DNA of 64,000 nt from Rhizobacter sp. Root1238 (lineage in GTDB: Bacteria; Pseudomonadota; Gammaproteobacteria; Burkholderiales; Burkholderiaceae_C): positions 145,582-209,581 of the forward strand of contig NZ_LMDM01000012.1 of assembly GCF_001425825.1 (NCBI RefSeq). The letters run 5' to 3'. The position numbers and the translations under genes were made by a program. Shown here piece by piece: positions 8,184 to 16,616 of this stretch; the first letter of the stretch is position 1, and every line of letters starts with the position of its first letter. A model generated the notes under the pieces. It saw only the letters and a list, made by a program, of their open reading frames with translations. It was not told the DNA's origin and ran no database searches.

Positions 8184-8978
8184 CTACACCACCCGCACGC
8201 TCAACACCGGCAAGCCCGCGATCTCCCCCTGCATCACATCCCCGGGCACCACCGGCCCGACGTTCTCCGGCGTGCCGCTGAAGACGATGTCGCCCGGCTT
8301 CAGCTCGAAAGCCTGCGACAGCTTGCTGATCTGCTCGGCCACGCTCCAGATCATCTGCTTCAGGTCGGCGTTCTGCTTCAGCTGGCCGTTCACCTTCAGC
8401 GTGATCGATCCCTGCGTGAAATGCCCGACCTGCGCGACGCGGTGGATCGGCCCGATCGGTGCCGAGCGGTCGAAGCTCTTGCCGATCTCCCACGGCTTCT
8501 TCTCGTCGCCCATCGCGCGCTGCAGGTCGCGGCGCGTCATGTCCAGCCCGATCGCATAGCCGTAGACGAGGTCCAGCGCCTGCTCCGGTGGCACGTTGCG
8601 CCCACCGCGGTGCAGCGCCGCGACCAGCTCGATCTCGTAGTGGTAGTTCTTCGTCAGCGGCGGGTACGGGTGCTCGCCGGTGCTGCCGGGCGCGACGAAC
8701 TGCACCGCGTCGCTCGGCTTCTGGAAGAAGAACGGCGGCTCGCGGTTCGGGTCGGAGCCCATCTCGCGCGCATGCGCCGCGTAGTTGCGACCGATGCAGT
8801 AGATGCGCCGCACCGGGAACAACTCGGCGCTGCCGACCACCGGCAGCGTCGGTTGCGGCACGTCGAACGCGGTCTTCGCGCCGCCGGCCGCGGCACCGGC
8901 GCGGCTGTCAGTGGCGCAGCCCGCCACGGCGCCCAGCCCCATCGCCGCGCCGGTGGATATCAGGTGTCGTCGATCCAT
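8184..8978 (-). CDS. Exported fumarylacetoacetate hydrolase-family protein
   Basis: A 264-residue FAH-superfamily protein of the YcgM/HpaG-like group, which hydrolyses or isomerises acyl-pyruvate or 2-keto acid substrates using a divalent metal. Visible blocks: IYCIGRNYAAHAREMG near residue 60, PFFFQKPSDAV near 80, YHYEIELVA near 112 (metal-binding Glu residues), YAIGLDMTRRDLQ near 145, and IVFSGTPENVGPV near 234. Unusually, the N-terminus (MDRRHLISTGAAMGLGAVAG then Cys21) has a twin arginine and a lipobox (V-A-G-C), suggesting export by Tat and lipid attachment, whereas family members are normally cytoplasmic. The start is well supported (GAGGAGAC before ATG). Substrate unknown. Confidence 0.85.
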   Translation of the reverse strand: MDRRHLISTGAAMGLGAVAGCATDSRAGAAAGGAKTAFDVPQPTLPVVGSAELFPVRRIYCIGRNYAAHAREMGSDPNREPPFFFQKPSDAVQFVAPGSTGEHPYPPLTKNYHYEIELVAALHRGGRNVPPEQALDLVYGYAIGLDMTRRDLQRAMGDEKKPWEIGKSFDRSAPIGPIHRVAQVGHFTQGSITLKVNGQLKQNADLKQMIWSVAEQISKLSQAFELKPGDIVFSGTPENVGPVVPGDVMQGEIAGLPVLSVRVV

Positions 8979-9075
8979 GCTTGTCTCCTCGTGGTTGGTG
9001 AACCTGTGATTGACCCGCGCCCGTGCGGTGCTGTCAATTTGCCGCCGACGGCAAACACCTGTGCGCAAAAGGAGC

Positions 9076-9106
9076 TTGACGGCCGGTCAGTGGCCCGTGC
9101 TACATT
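9076..9106 (+). promoter_or_regulatory. Promoter of the aroG leader
   Basis: TTGACG (9076-9081) and an extended -10, TG-C-TACATT (TG at 9098, TACATT at 9101-9106), are separated by 19 bases. Transcription would start near 9112-9114, at or just before the leader-peptide ATG at 9114, so the leader mRNA may be leaderless or nearly so. Confidence 0.55.
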
Positions 9107-9113
9107 CGCGCCC

Positions 9114-9197
9114 ATGCGTTTCGTTCCGTCCTACTTCTTTGCCTACTTTTGGTTCTCGCACCGCCCGGCGGAGGAGAGGTCAGCGCGTAGGCTGTAA
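9114..9197 (+). CDS. Aromatic-amino-acid leader peptide upstream of DAHP synthase
   Basis: A 27-codon open frame too short for routine gene calling. Codons 3-14 read F-V-P-S-Y-F-F-A-Y-F-W-F, so the peptide has five Phe, two Tyr and one Trp in its first 14 residues, followed by H-R-P-A-E-E-R and an Arg-rich end, then TAA at 9195. Such a run of aromatic codons just before a terminator and a DAHP synthase gene is the hallmark of ribosome-mediated attenuation. The predicted effect is that scarcity of charged tRNA-Phe/Tyr stalls the ribosome and lets transcription through to aroG. No Shine-Dalgarno lies at a usable distance, in keeping with the nearby promoter. Confidence 0.8.
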   Translation: MRFVPSYFFAYFWFSHRPAEERSARRL

Positions 9198-9231
9198 GCG
9201 ACAAACGCAAAGAACTCACCAAACCGCCGGG
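9164..9231 (+). promoter_or_regulatory. Candidate antiterminator pairing of the aroG attenuator
   Basis: CCCGGCGG at 9164-9171, within leader codons 17-20, can pair with CCGCCGGG at 9224-9231, the left arm of the terminator. It is an exact copy of part of the terminator's right arm (9237-9244), so the two structures are mutually exclusive. A ribosome stalled on the Phe/Tyr/Trp codons would leave 9164-9171 free or nearly free. How a freely translating ribosome prevents this pairing is less obvious, as the leader stop lies 24 bases beyond. Confidence 0.55.
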
Positions 9232-9253
9232 CTCCCCCCGGCGGTTTTTTTTT
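9221..9253 (+). terminator. Intrinsic terminator of the aroG attenuator
   Basis: A perfect 11-bp stem, AAACCGCCGGG (9221-9231) with CCCGGCGGTTT (9237-9247), a 5-base loop, and T residues continuing to 9253. It is the clearest canonical terminator in the window and sits 60 bases before the aroG start codon, after the leader peptide. Confidence 0.9.
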
Positions 9254-9312
9254 GCCCTCGCCGTCCCGACCCTTCGATCGTTCCCACATCGCTCACGCAG
9301 GAGATCACCCAC

Positions 9313-10431
9313 ATGAACGCCCAGTCCGCCAGCGCCACGGAGGGTTGGTATGCGCCCGTCGACAAGACAGGCCGAACCGACGACGAAAGGATCCAGGACG
9401 TGACTCCGCTGCCCCCGCCCGAACACCTGGTTCGCTTCTTCCCGATCCGCGGCACCGCGGCCGAAACGCTGATCTCCGACACCCGCCAGCGCATCAAGAA
9501 CATCGTCGCCGGCCGCGACGACCGCCTGCTCGTCGTGATGGGCCCGTGCTCGATCCACGACCCGGTCGCTGCCGTCGACTACGCCCGCAAGCTGCGCGTG
9601 CAGCGCGAAAAATACGCCGACACCCTCGAGATCGTGATGCGCGTCTACTTCGAGAAGCCGCGCACCACCGTCGGCTGGAAGGGCCTGATCAACGACCCCT
9701 ACCTCGACGAGAGCTACCGCATCGACGAAGGCCTGCGCATCGCGCGCCAGCTGCTGACCGAGATCAACAAGCTGGGCATGCCGGCCGGCAGCGAGTTCCT
9801 CGACGTGATCTCGCCGCAATACATCGGCGACCTGATCTCGTGGGGCGCGATCGGCGCGCGCACCACCGAAAGCCAGGTGCACCGCGAACTGGCCTCGGGC
9901 CTGTCGGCACCGATCGGTTTCAAGAACGGCACCGACGGCAACATCCGCATCGCGACCGACGCGATCCAGGCCGCGGCCCGCGCGCACCACTTCCTGTCGG
10001 TGCACAAGAACGGCCAGGTCGCGATCGTCGAGACGCGCGGCAACCCCGACTGCCACGTGATCCTGCGCGGCGGCAAGACACCCAACTACGATGCGGTGCA
10101 CGTCGAGGCGGCCTGCAAGGACCTCGAGGCCGCCAAGCTGAACCCGTCGCTGATGGTCGACTGCTCGCATGCCAACAGCAGCAAGCAGCATGAGCGCCAG
10201 ATCGATGTCGCGCGCGACATCGCCGGCCAGCTTGCCGGCGGCAGCCGCCGCATCTTCGGCGTGATGGTCGAGAGCCACCTGCAGGCCGGCGCGCAGAAGT
10301 TCAGCGCCGGCAAGGACGACCCGGCCCGCCTCGCCTATGGCCAGAGCATCACCGACGCCTGCATCGGCTGGGACGATTCGCTGACGGTGCTCGACGTGCT
10401 GCACCAGGCGGTGAAGGCCCGCCGCGGCTGA
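9313..10431 (+). CDS. aroG: 3-deoxy-7-phosphoheptulonate (DAHP) synthase, class I
   Basis: A 372-residue class I (AroFGH-type) DAHP synthase, which condenses phosphoenolpyruvate and erythrose 4-phosphate in the first step of aromatic amino acid synthesis. Motifs: VVMGPCSIHDP near residue 74 (metal Cys79), RVYFEKPRTTVGWKGLIND near 117, PAGSEFLDVISPQYIGDL, SGLSAPIGFKNGTDG, HVILRGGKTPNY, and the C-terminal metal-binding DCSHANSSK and MVESHL. Length matches the 350-370 of the family. The ATG at 9313 is preceded by GGAG 9-12 bases upstream. Whether it is the Phe-, Tyr- or Trp-sensitive isoenzyme cannot be told with certainty; the leader peptide's Phe bias suggests control mainly by phenylalanine. 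Confidence 0.95.
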   Translation: MNAQSASATEGWYAPVDKTGRTDDERIQDVTPLPPPEHLVRFFPIRGTAAETLISDTRQRIKNIVAGRDDRLLVVMGPCSIHDPVAAVDYARKLRVQREKYADTLEIVMRVYFEKPRTTVGWKGLINDPYLDESYRIDEGLRIARQLLTEINKLGMPAGSEFLDVISPQYIGDLISWGAIGARTTESQVHRELASGLSAPIGFKNGTDGNIRIATDAIQAAARAHHFLSVHKNGQVAIVETRGNPDCHVILRGGKTPNYDAVHVEAACKDLEAAKLNPSLMVDCSHANSSKQHERQIDVARDIAGQLAGGSRRIFGVMVESHLQAGAQKFSAGKDDPARLAYGQSITDACIGWDDSLTVLDVLHQAVKARRG

Positions 10432-10544
10432 GTTGTAAGGGCGGTCACGCAGATGTAGCGAGGGTAAGCCCTGGCAAGAAGACTGGCCCCGGCGCGCCGG
10501 ATCAGGTGCAATCCCGGTTCGATCCACTCGCTCCGGGGCACGCC

Positions 10545-10829
10545 ATGACCACGCCGCACCGCATTCGCAGCAGCCTGCTGGCCGTCACCCTGGGCGGCGC
10601 GGCGCTGCTGGCCTCCGCCGTGACCCCGGCCGCCGAACCGTCGGCCAAGGACAAGGCCGCAATGGAGGCAGTCTTCACCCGCGTCGACGTGAACGGCGAC
10701 GGCAAGTTGTCGCGCGAGGAGGCCGAGCGCCTGCCGGCCATCGCGGCGATGTTCGACAAGCTCGATACCGACCACGACGGCCAGCTCACGTTGGCCGAGT
10801 TCGCCGTCGGCTACAACGCCGCACCCTGA
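10545..10829 (+). CDS. Small exported EF-hand protein
   Basis: A 94-residue protein with an N-terminal signal peptide (basic start, then SLLAVTLGGAALLASAV, probable cleavage near TPAAEP) and two EF-hand calcium-binding loops, DVNGDGKLSREE and DTDHDGQLTLAE, with Asp/Asn/Glu at the ligand positions. It probably binds Ca2+ in the periplasm; no enzymatic role is suggested. The ATG at 10545 was chosen because the signal peptide starts there; an in-frame start at 10506 would bury it. It stands alone between aroG and the convergent adenosyltransferase gene. Confidence 0.8.
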   Translation: MTTPHRIRSSLLAVTLGGAALLASAVTPAAEPSAKDKAAMEAVFTRVDVNGDGKLSREEAERLPAIAAMFDKLDTDHDGQLTLAEFAVGYNAAP

Positions 10830-10844
10830 CGCCACTGGGTCGGA

Positions 10845-11420
10845 TCAGTCCGCGTCGCGCGCCAGCCGCTCGCTGCGCCAGTACACGTCGTCGCCGCCCA
10901 GCCCGTCGAGGTTGGCGCGGTTCAGCACGCGCGCCAGCACGAACAGCAGGTCGCTGAGCCGGTTCAGGTACTGCCGCGGCTCGGCCCGCACCGTCTCGTG
11001 CGCGGCCAGCGCCACCACCGCGCGCTCGGCCCGCCGCGCGACGGTGCGCCCCACGTGCGCGATCGCCGCACTGCGCGTGCCTGCCGGCAGGATGAACTCC
11101 TTCAGCCGCGGCAGCGCGGCATTGTGGTGGGCCAGCGCCTCGTCGAGCCGCAGCACCGCATCGGCCTTCAGCAGCTCGTAGCCGGGGATCGACAACTCGC
11201 CGCCGAGGTTGAACAGCTCATGCTGGATCACCACCAGCAGCTCGCGCACGTCGTCGGGCAGCGGCTCGGCGAGCAGCACGCCGAGCGTCGAGTTCAGCTC
11301 GTCGACATCGCCCATCGCCTGCACCCGCAGGTGGTCCTTCGGCACGCGCGTGCCGTCGCCGAGGCCGGTGGTTCCGTCGTCACCGGTGCGGGTGGCGATC
11401 TGGGTGAGTCGATTCGCCAT
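10845..11420 (-). CDS. ATP:cob(I)alamin adenosyltransferase, PduO type
   Basis: A 191-residue PduO-family adenosyltransferase, which transfers the 5'-deoxyadenosyl group of ATP to cob(I)alamin to make coenzyme B12. The ATP-binding N-terminus TRTGDDGTTGLGDGTRVPKD is followed by MGDVDELNSTLGVL; later blocks are RLKEFILPAGTRSAA and the C-terminal LNRLSDLLFVLARVLN. All are intact and the length is usual. The stop codon of the upstream DUF805 gene is three bases from this ATG, so the two genes are cotranscribed. No B12-dependent mutase is nearby. Confidence 0.92.
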   Translation of the reverse strand: MANRLTQIATRTGDDGTTGLGDGTRVPKDHLRVQAMGDVDELNSTLGVLLAEPLPDDVRELLVVIQHELFNLGGELSIPGYELLKADAVLRLDEALAHHNAALPRLKEFILPAGTRSAAIAHVGRTVARRAERAVVALAAHETVRAEPRQYLNRLSDLLFVLARVLNRANLDGLGGDDVYWRSERLARDAD

Positions 11421-11422
11421 GT

Positions 11423-11989
11423 TCAGGGCTGCGCCGGCGGCGTGACCTGCATCTGCGCCGCCTTGGCCCGCATCACGTAGCTCTGGTAGGCCGGCAGCGC
11501 GATCGCGGCGACGATGCCGAGCAGGATGAAGGCCGGGAACACCCAGGCGAGGATCTTGACCGAGCGGGTGTTCGGCGGCGGCGGGGCGCCGTATTCGTTC
11601 GTGCCCGGCGTGCCGGCCTTGAACAGCCAGATCAGCGCGACCAACGGGATGAGCGCCAGCAGCACGGACCACCCGGTCCAGCCCATGTCGTGCGAGCGCT
11701 GGATCATCATCATCACGGCCCAGACGGCGTACGCGATGCCGACCACGACATAGACCGCCACCGCGACGAACGGCGAATTCGTCAAGGCCACGATCAGGCC
11801 GACGACGAAGAACAGCGGCAACATCAGCAGGTAGCTCGCGCCGAGGTAGGCGAGGTAGCGCAGGCGACCGATGCGGCCCCGCGTCGACCACAGGTTGATC
11901 GGCTGGACTTCGCCCGACGCACGGTCGATGTCGGCGACGGCCGCGCGCGGCGGCTGATAGGGATTGGCGGAGGGGTTGGCGGTGGCCAT
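11423..11989 (-). CDS. DUF805 membrane protein with pilin-like C-terminal segment
   Basis: A 188-residue integral membrane protein. After a polar Pro-rich N-terminus (NPYQPPRAAVAD) comes a DUF805 region, FWSTRGRIGRLRYLAY-type (here LWSTRGRIGRLRYLAY) with three hydrophobic helices and the RSHDMGWTGW motif. The C-terminus has one more helix reading GIVAAIALPAYQSYVMRAKAA, which strikingly resembles the N-terminal helix of type IV pilins, but without the G-F/E processing site. Function unknown; DUF805 proteins are predicted inner-membrane proteins. The ATG at 11989 follows GAGGAG. Probably in one transcript with the adenosyltransferase gene. Confidence 0.82.
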   Translation of the reverse strand: MATANPSANPYQPPRAAVADIDRASGEVQPINLWSTRGRIGRLRYLAYLGASYLLMLPLFFVVGLIVALTNSPFVAVAVYVVVGIAYAVWAVMMMIQRSHDMGWTGWSVLLALIPLVALIWLFKAGTPGTNEYGAPPPPNTRSVKILAWVFPAFILLGIVAAIALPAYQSYVMRAKAAQMQVTPPAQP

Positions 11990-12113
11990 CGGATGGTTCT
12001 CCTCGGGATGATGTGGTGTTGTAGGGCCGGGCCGGGGTCCGGCGCGGCCATCGTAGCGGAGGCCCCGCGCCGCGCCTAGCACCCCGTCGGGGGTGGGGCG
12101 CGGACCGCTCGGG

Positions 12114-13472
12114 CTACAGCAGCCGCGAGCGCTTCACCGCGTGGTAGCGGTTCACCAGCGCCACCGGCAGGTCGCGCGGCTCCACGTCCACCGACAGCGC
12201 GTCCTGCCCGGTCACGCGCCGGAAGGCATCGCGCCGCGCCTGCTCGAACCAGTGCGCGCCGGCCACCTCGACCGCCCGCTCGGCCACGCCCAGCGGCTGG
12301 CCCGCCAGCTCGCGCAGCACCCGCTCGCGCAGGCTGGCCACCAGCACCAGGTGGCGGGTGCGCATCAATTTCAGCGCCGGGGCCAGCTCGGCCGCGTCTT
12401 CATCGCGGAAGTTGGTCAGCATGATCACCAGGGCGCGCTTGCGCTGCAGCTTCATCACGTCGCGCGCCGCCTCGAGGTAGTCGGAGTGGTCGGTGCCGGG
12501 TTCGATGTCGTACAGCCGCGCCATCATCGCGTTCAGCGTCACCGCGCCCTTGCGCGGCGCGAAGCGGCGCTGCTGGCCCGGTGCGTGGCCGAAGGTGATC
12601 GCGCCGACCTCGTCGCCTTCCTTCAGCGCGACGTGGGTCAGCAGCATCAGCGCGTTCAGCGCCTGGTCGAAGTGGCCGCCGTCGGCACTCAGCGCGCCCT
12701 CGTCGGCCCGCATGCGCCGGCCGCAATCGAGCAGGAACAGCACGCACTGGTCGCGCTCGTCCTGGAACTGCCGCACGATCGGCCGGTTGTGGCGCAGCGT
12801 CGCCTTCCAGTCGATGTGGCGCACCGGGTCGCCGCTCTGGTAGTCGGCGAGCTGCTTGAAGTCGGTGCCTTCGCCCCGCTGCGCATAGGTCTTGATGCCG
12901 ATCTGTGACAGCCGCCGGTCGCCGGCCAGCCACGCATAGCGCGCGACCGCCGCGAAGTTCGGGTACACGTGCAGCGCCTGCGGCTCGCCCAGCACCTGCA
13001 GCCATTCGAAGCTGCCGCCGCGCGAACGCAGCCGCAGCTGCGTGCGGCCGAAGCGCACCGGGCCGCGCCGGCGCGGCGTCACGCGGTAGCGCAGCTCGAT
13101 GCGCCGGCGCGCCGGCAGCGTGAATGCGCGCGGCAGCCCGTCGAAATCGAGCGTGCCGTCGGGCTCGTCGAACACCGTGCCGCGCCAGCCGAGCGTCGCC
13201 GGGTTGACGACGTTCAGCACCAGCTCGCGCGGCACGCCGAGCGCCAGCGCCTGCGGCAGGCGCCGCTCCAGCCGCAGCGGCGCGCGCGTCCAGCTGCGCC
13301 GCGTGTGCCACAGGTCGGCCAGCGCCCACAGCAGCCCCGCGGCCGCGCAGGCACCGGCCACGGCCGAGACCCAGGGCGCCGGCACGCCGGCCAGCAGCGC
13401 CACCGCGCTCGCGAGCGCGGCTGCGCCCACCACTGCCACGGCGGCCCGGCTGGGGATCAGGCGCAGGCGCAT
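12114..13472 (-). CDS. DUF58 protein of the MoxR operon
   Basis: A 452-residue protein with two N-terminal membrane helices (residues about 10-60) and a cytoplasmic region containing the DUF58 block, GEGTDFKQLADYQSGDPVRHIDWKATLR by similarity, with the typical R-Y-x-x-GDP-R-x-IDW pattern. A von Willebrand A-like fold follows: FLLDCGRRM (MIDAS-like D-x-G-x-x-M), then LMLLTHVAL and MLTNFRDEDAAEL. DUF58 proteins accompany MoxR ATPases and are thought to be partners or substrates in metal insertion or complex assembly. It is the last gene of the seven-gene run beginning at 19098, ten bases after moxR. The overlapping 5' extension to 13559 is unlikely as it runs into moxR. Confidence 0.88.
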   Translation of the reverse strand: MRLRLIPSRAAVAVVGAAALASAVALLAGVPAPWVSAVAGACAAAGLLWALADLWHTRRSWTRAPLRLERRLPQALALGVPRELVLNVVNPATLGWRGTVFDEPDGTLDFDGLPRAFTLPARRRIELRYRVTPRRRGPVRFGRTQLRLRSRGGSFEWLQVLGEPQALHVYPNFAAVARYAWLAGDRRLSQIGIKTYAQRGEGTDFKQLADYQSGDPVRHIDWKATLRHNRPIVRQFQDERDQCVLFLLDCGRRMRADEGALSADGGHFDQALNALMLLTHVALKEGDEVGAITFGHAPGQQRRFAPRKGAVTLNAMMARLYDIEPGTDHSDYLEAARDVMKLQRKRALVIMLTNFRDEDAAELAPALKLMRTRHLVLVASLRERVLRELAGQPLGVAERAVEVAGAHWFEQARRDAFRRVTGQDALSVDVEPRDLPVALVNRYHAVKRSRLL

Positions 13473-13482
13473 CAGCGGCGGC

Positions 13483-14475
<993 letters not shown>

Positions 14476-14484
14476 GGAGGGTCC

Positions 14485-15813
14485 TCAGGAAGCGGTGTGC
14501 GTGGCGCGCCCGGCCGGGGCCTGCCCCAGCCGGCGGCGCGCGGTTTCCAACAGTTCGAGCACGGGCGGCAGGTCGATGCGGCGGCGCGGGATGCTGCGGT
14601 CGAGCGCGAGGCCGAGCGCCGCGGCGTCCAGCCCGGTCAGCTTCGAGATCGCCGATGCGCGCGCGCCGCGTTCGAGTTCGTCGTAGCGCATCACGTGCAG
14701 CCGGGCGGTCTCGTCGAGCGCGCGCACCTGCGCCGCGTGCAGCGCGAGCGGGCCGTGGCGCCACAGGAAACGCGCGGTGCCGGTGACCTGCTCGACCATC
14801 GAGCGCCGGCCCGGCGGCGTCGGCACCGTCAGCGGGCCGAAGCGCGGCGCGGCGCGCCACCAGGCCAGCAGCAGCGCGAGGCCCGACAACAGCAGCGCCG
14901 CGGCGCCGGCCTGCCAGAGCCAGCCGGCCAGCGATGCCCGCGATTCCTCTTCGACGATCCACAGCCGCTGCCCGCGGTGCAGCTGCAGCGCGGCCGCGGC
15001 GATCAGCCCGTTGTCGCCGCGTGTCAGCGCCCGGTTGCCGCGCAGGTCCCAGCCGGCCAGCACGGTGACGCTGCCGCGGCCATGCGGTACGCGCAGCAGT
15101 TCGATGCCGGTGTCGGCGTCGAGCTGCCAGGTCGCCGGCACCGTGGCCCGCACCCGCGGCCACGGCGGGTGCGCGCAGCTCATGAAGCGGCGCGCCGGCG
15201 GATAGGCAGGCGCCACCGCCTCCGGCTCGGCCACCGAGCGGCACGGCGGGCCCTCGCGCAGCTGCTTCAGCAGGCGGTCGACGTCGGGCCTGCCGCCGGC
15301 GGCAGGACGCGACGCCTGCGCCACCGGGGCGGGCGGCGGCTCGGCCGCTTCGTCCTCGTCCTCGTCGTCCTCTTCATCGTCGTGCGCCTGCGCACCGGAG
15401 GCCGCGCGCTTCGGTGCCGGCGCCACCGGCTTGACGGCGTGCACCGGCAGCCAGCTGCTGAGCTCGGCCTCGCGGAGGTCGGTCGCCTGCAGCACCAGGT
15501 GGCCGCCATCGGCCACCCACGCGCGCAAGCGCTCGCCGCGGCCGGGGACGATGCCGCGCTGCCACGCGGCGAAGTAGACGGTGCTGCCGGCCGGCAGCAT
15601 CTGCGGCAGCTCGGTCGGCCGCTCGACCGTCGCGCCGAGCCGGCGCGCCAGGTCCTCCAGCGCGAGCAGGTCGTTCTTCGCCGCCTCGGGCGACGGCGGC
15701 TTCGGCACGTCGACCTCGACCCATTCGGTGCACGAGGCCAGCCACAACAGGCCGCCAACCAGCAGCGCGGCGAGGCCGGCGCGCAGCAGGTTGTCGCTGG
15801 TCAGCAGCTTCAT
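14485..15813 (-). CDS. DUF4350 membrane protein of the MoxR operon
   Basis: A 442-residue protein with an N-terminal membrane anchor (LAALLVGGLLWLASC), a DUF4350 region in which GATVERPTELPQMLPAGSTV and RLRAWVADGGHLVL resemble a GATase-like/IFT52 fold, a low-complexity acidic insert (HDDEEDDEDEDEAAE, about residues 145-160), and a second membrane helix near residue 300 (AAALLLSGLALLLAWW). Its role is unknown; it is a standard member of MoxR operons. The GTG-less ATG at 15813 overlaps the DUF4129 stop by four bases (ATGA). The acidic insert is unusual and may be a lineage-specific addition. Confidence 0.82.
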   Translation of the reverse strand: MKLLTSDNLLRAGLAALLVGGLLWLASCTEWVEVDVPKPPSPEAAKNDLLALEDLARRLGATVERPTELPQMLPAGSTVYFAAWQRGIVPGRGERLRAWVADGGHLVLQATDLREAELSSWLPVHAVKPVAPAPKRAASGAQAHDDEEDDEDEDEAAEPPPAPVAQASRPAAGGRPDVDRLLKQLREGPPCRSVAEPEAVAPAYPPARRFMSCAHPPWPRVRATVPATWQLDADTGIELLRVPHGRGSVTVLAGWDLRGNRALTRGDNGLIAAAALQLHRGQRLWIVEEESRASLAGWLWQAGAAALLLSGLALLLAWWRAAPRFGPLTVPTPPGRRSMVEQVTGTARFLWRHGPLALHAAQVRALDETARLHVMRYDELERGARASAISKLTGLDAAALGLALDRSIPRRRIDLPPVLELLETARRRLGQAPAGRATHTAS

Positions 15814-16616
15814 GCGGCCTCCGTCCCGACCGCTGCGGCCGGCGCCTGCAGCCGCGCGTCGAATTCATCGCACAGCGCGAGCACGACGTCGGTCGGCGGC
15901 AGCCGGGCGCCGTAGACCGCGAGCTGCCACGCGCCCACCAGCCGCGCCAGGTACTCGGCCGGTTCGGCGCGCAGCCGCGCGCGCGCCAGCGCGACGCACT
16001 CGCCCTCGGTGCTGGCCGCGCGGATCGGCAGCGCATGCGCATGCACCAGCCGCGACAGCGCACCGCGGTACAGCAGCGACAGCGCGGCCCGCTGCTCGCC
16101 GCGCTGCCAGAGCGCCGCGGCCGCCGGGCCGATGCGATCGGGCAGGCTTTCGGGGCGGATGTCGAGGTCGCGCACATGGCTGGGCAACGGCGGCGCGCGC
16201 TGCGGCAGCGCACCGGCGCGCTCGCGGATCCAGTAGCGCAGCCCGACCACCAGCACCGCGACCAGCACCGCGCCGATCGCCCACACCACCAGCCGCCCGG
16301 CCGCGGTGGCCCAGCCGGCGAACTCGCGCAGCCACTTGAACCACGGCGGGATGTCGCCCGGTTTCTCGGGCTTCTTCGCTTCGGATTCACGCGGCTTGAA
16401 GCGCCAGGTCTTCTGCTTCTGCGTGCCGCCGAAGCGCGGATCGGCGCGCAGCGTCGCGACCTCGGTTTCGATCTCGTCACGCGACGGGCGGCCCTCGACG
16501 GCCTCGGGCGCCGACGCTGCCAATGCCGCTGAAGCCGCCAACTCGGGCGCCTCTTGCGCCCGCACACCGGCGCCCAGCAGCGCCACCGCCAGCCACCAGG
16601 CAGCGCTAGAACGCAC
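15810..16616 (-). CDS. DUF4129 membrane protein of the MoxR operon
   Basis: A 268-residue protein starting at a GTG (16616) with an N-terminal signal peptide (WWLAVALLGAGVRAQ), an Ala/Glu-rich periplasmic region, one transmembrane helix near residues 100-125 (LVVWAIGAVLVAVLVVGLRYW), and a C-terminal cytoplasmic DUF4129 domain containing ALSLLYRGALSRLVHAH and GECVALAR. DUF4129 domains resemble the C-terminal region of transglutaminase-like membrane proteins. Its start overlaps the preceding gene by 11 bases, so translational coupling is likely. No catalytic residues are evident. Confidence 0.82.
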   Translation of the reverse strand: MRSSAAWWLAVALLGAGVRAQEAPELAASAALAASAPEAVEGRPSRDEIETEVATLRADPRFGGTQKQKTWRFKPRESEAKKPEKPGDIPPWFKWLREFAGWATAAGRLVVWAIGAVLVAVLVVGLRYWIRERAGALPQRAPPLPSHVRDLDIRPESLPDRIGPAAAALWQRGEQRAALSLLYRGALSRLVHAHALPIRAASTEGECVALARARLRAEPAEYLARLVGAWQLAVYGARLPPTDVVLALCDEFDARLQAPAAAVGTEAA

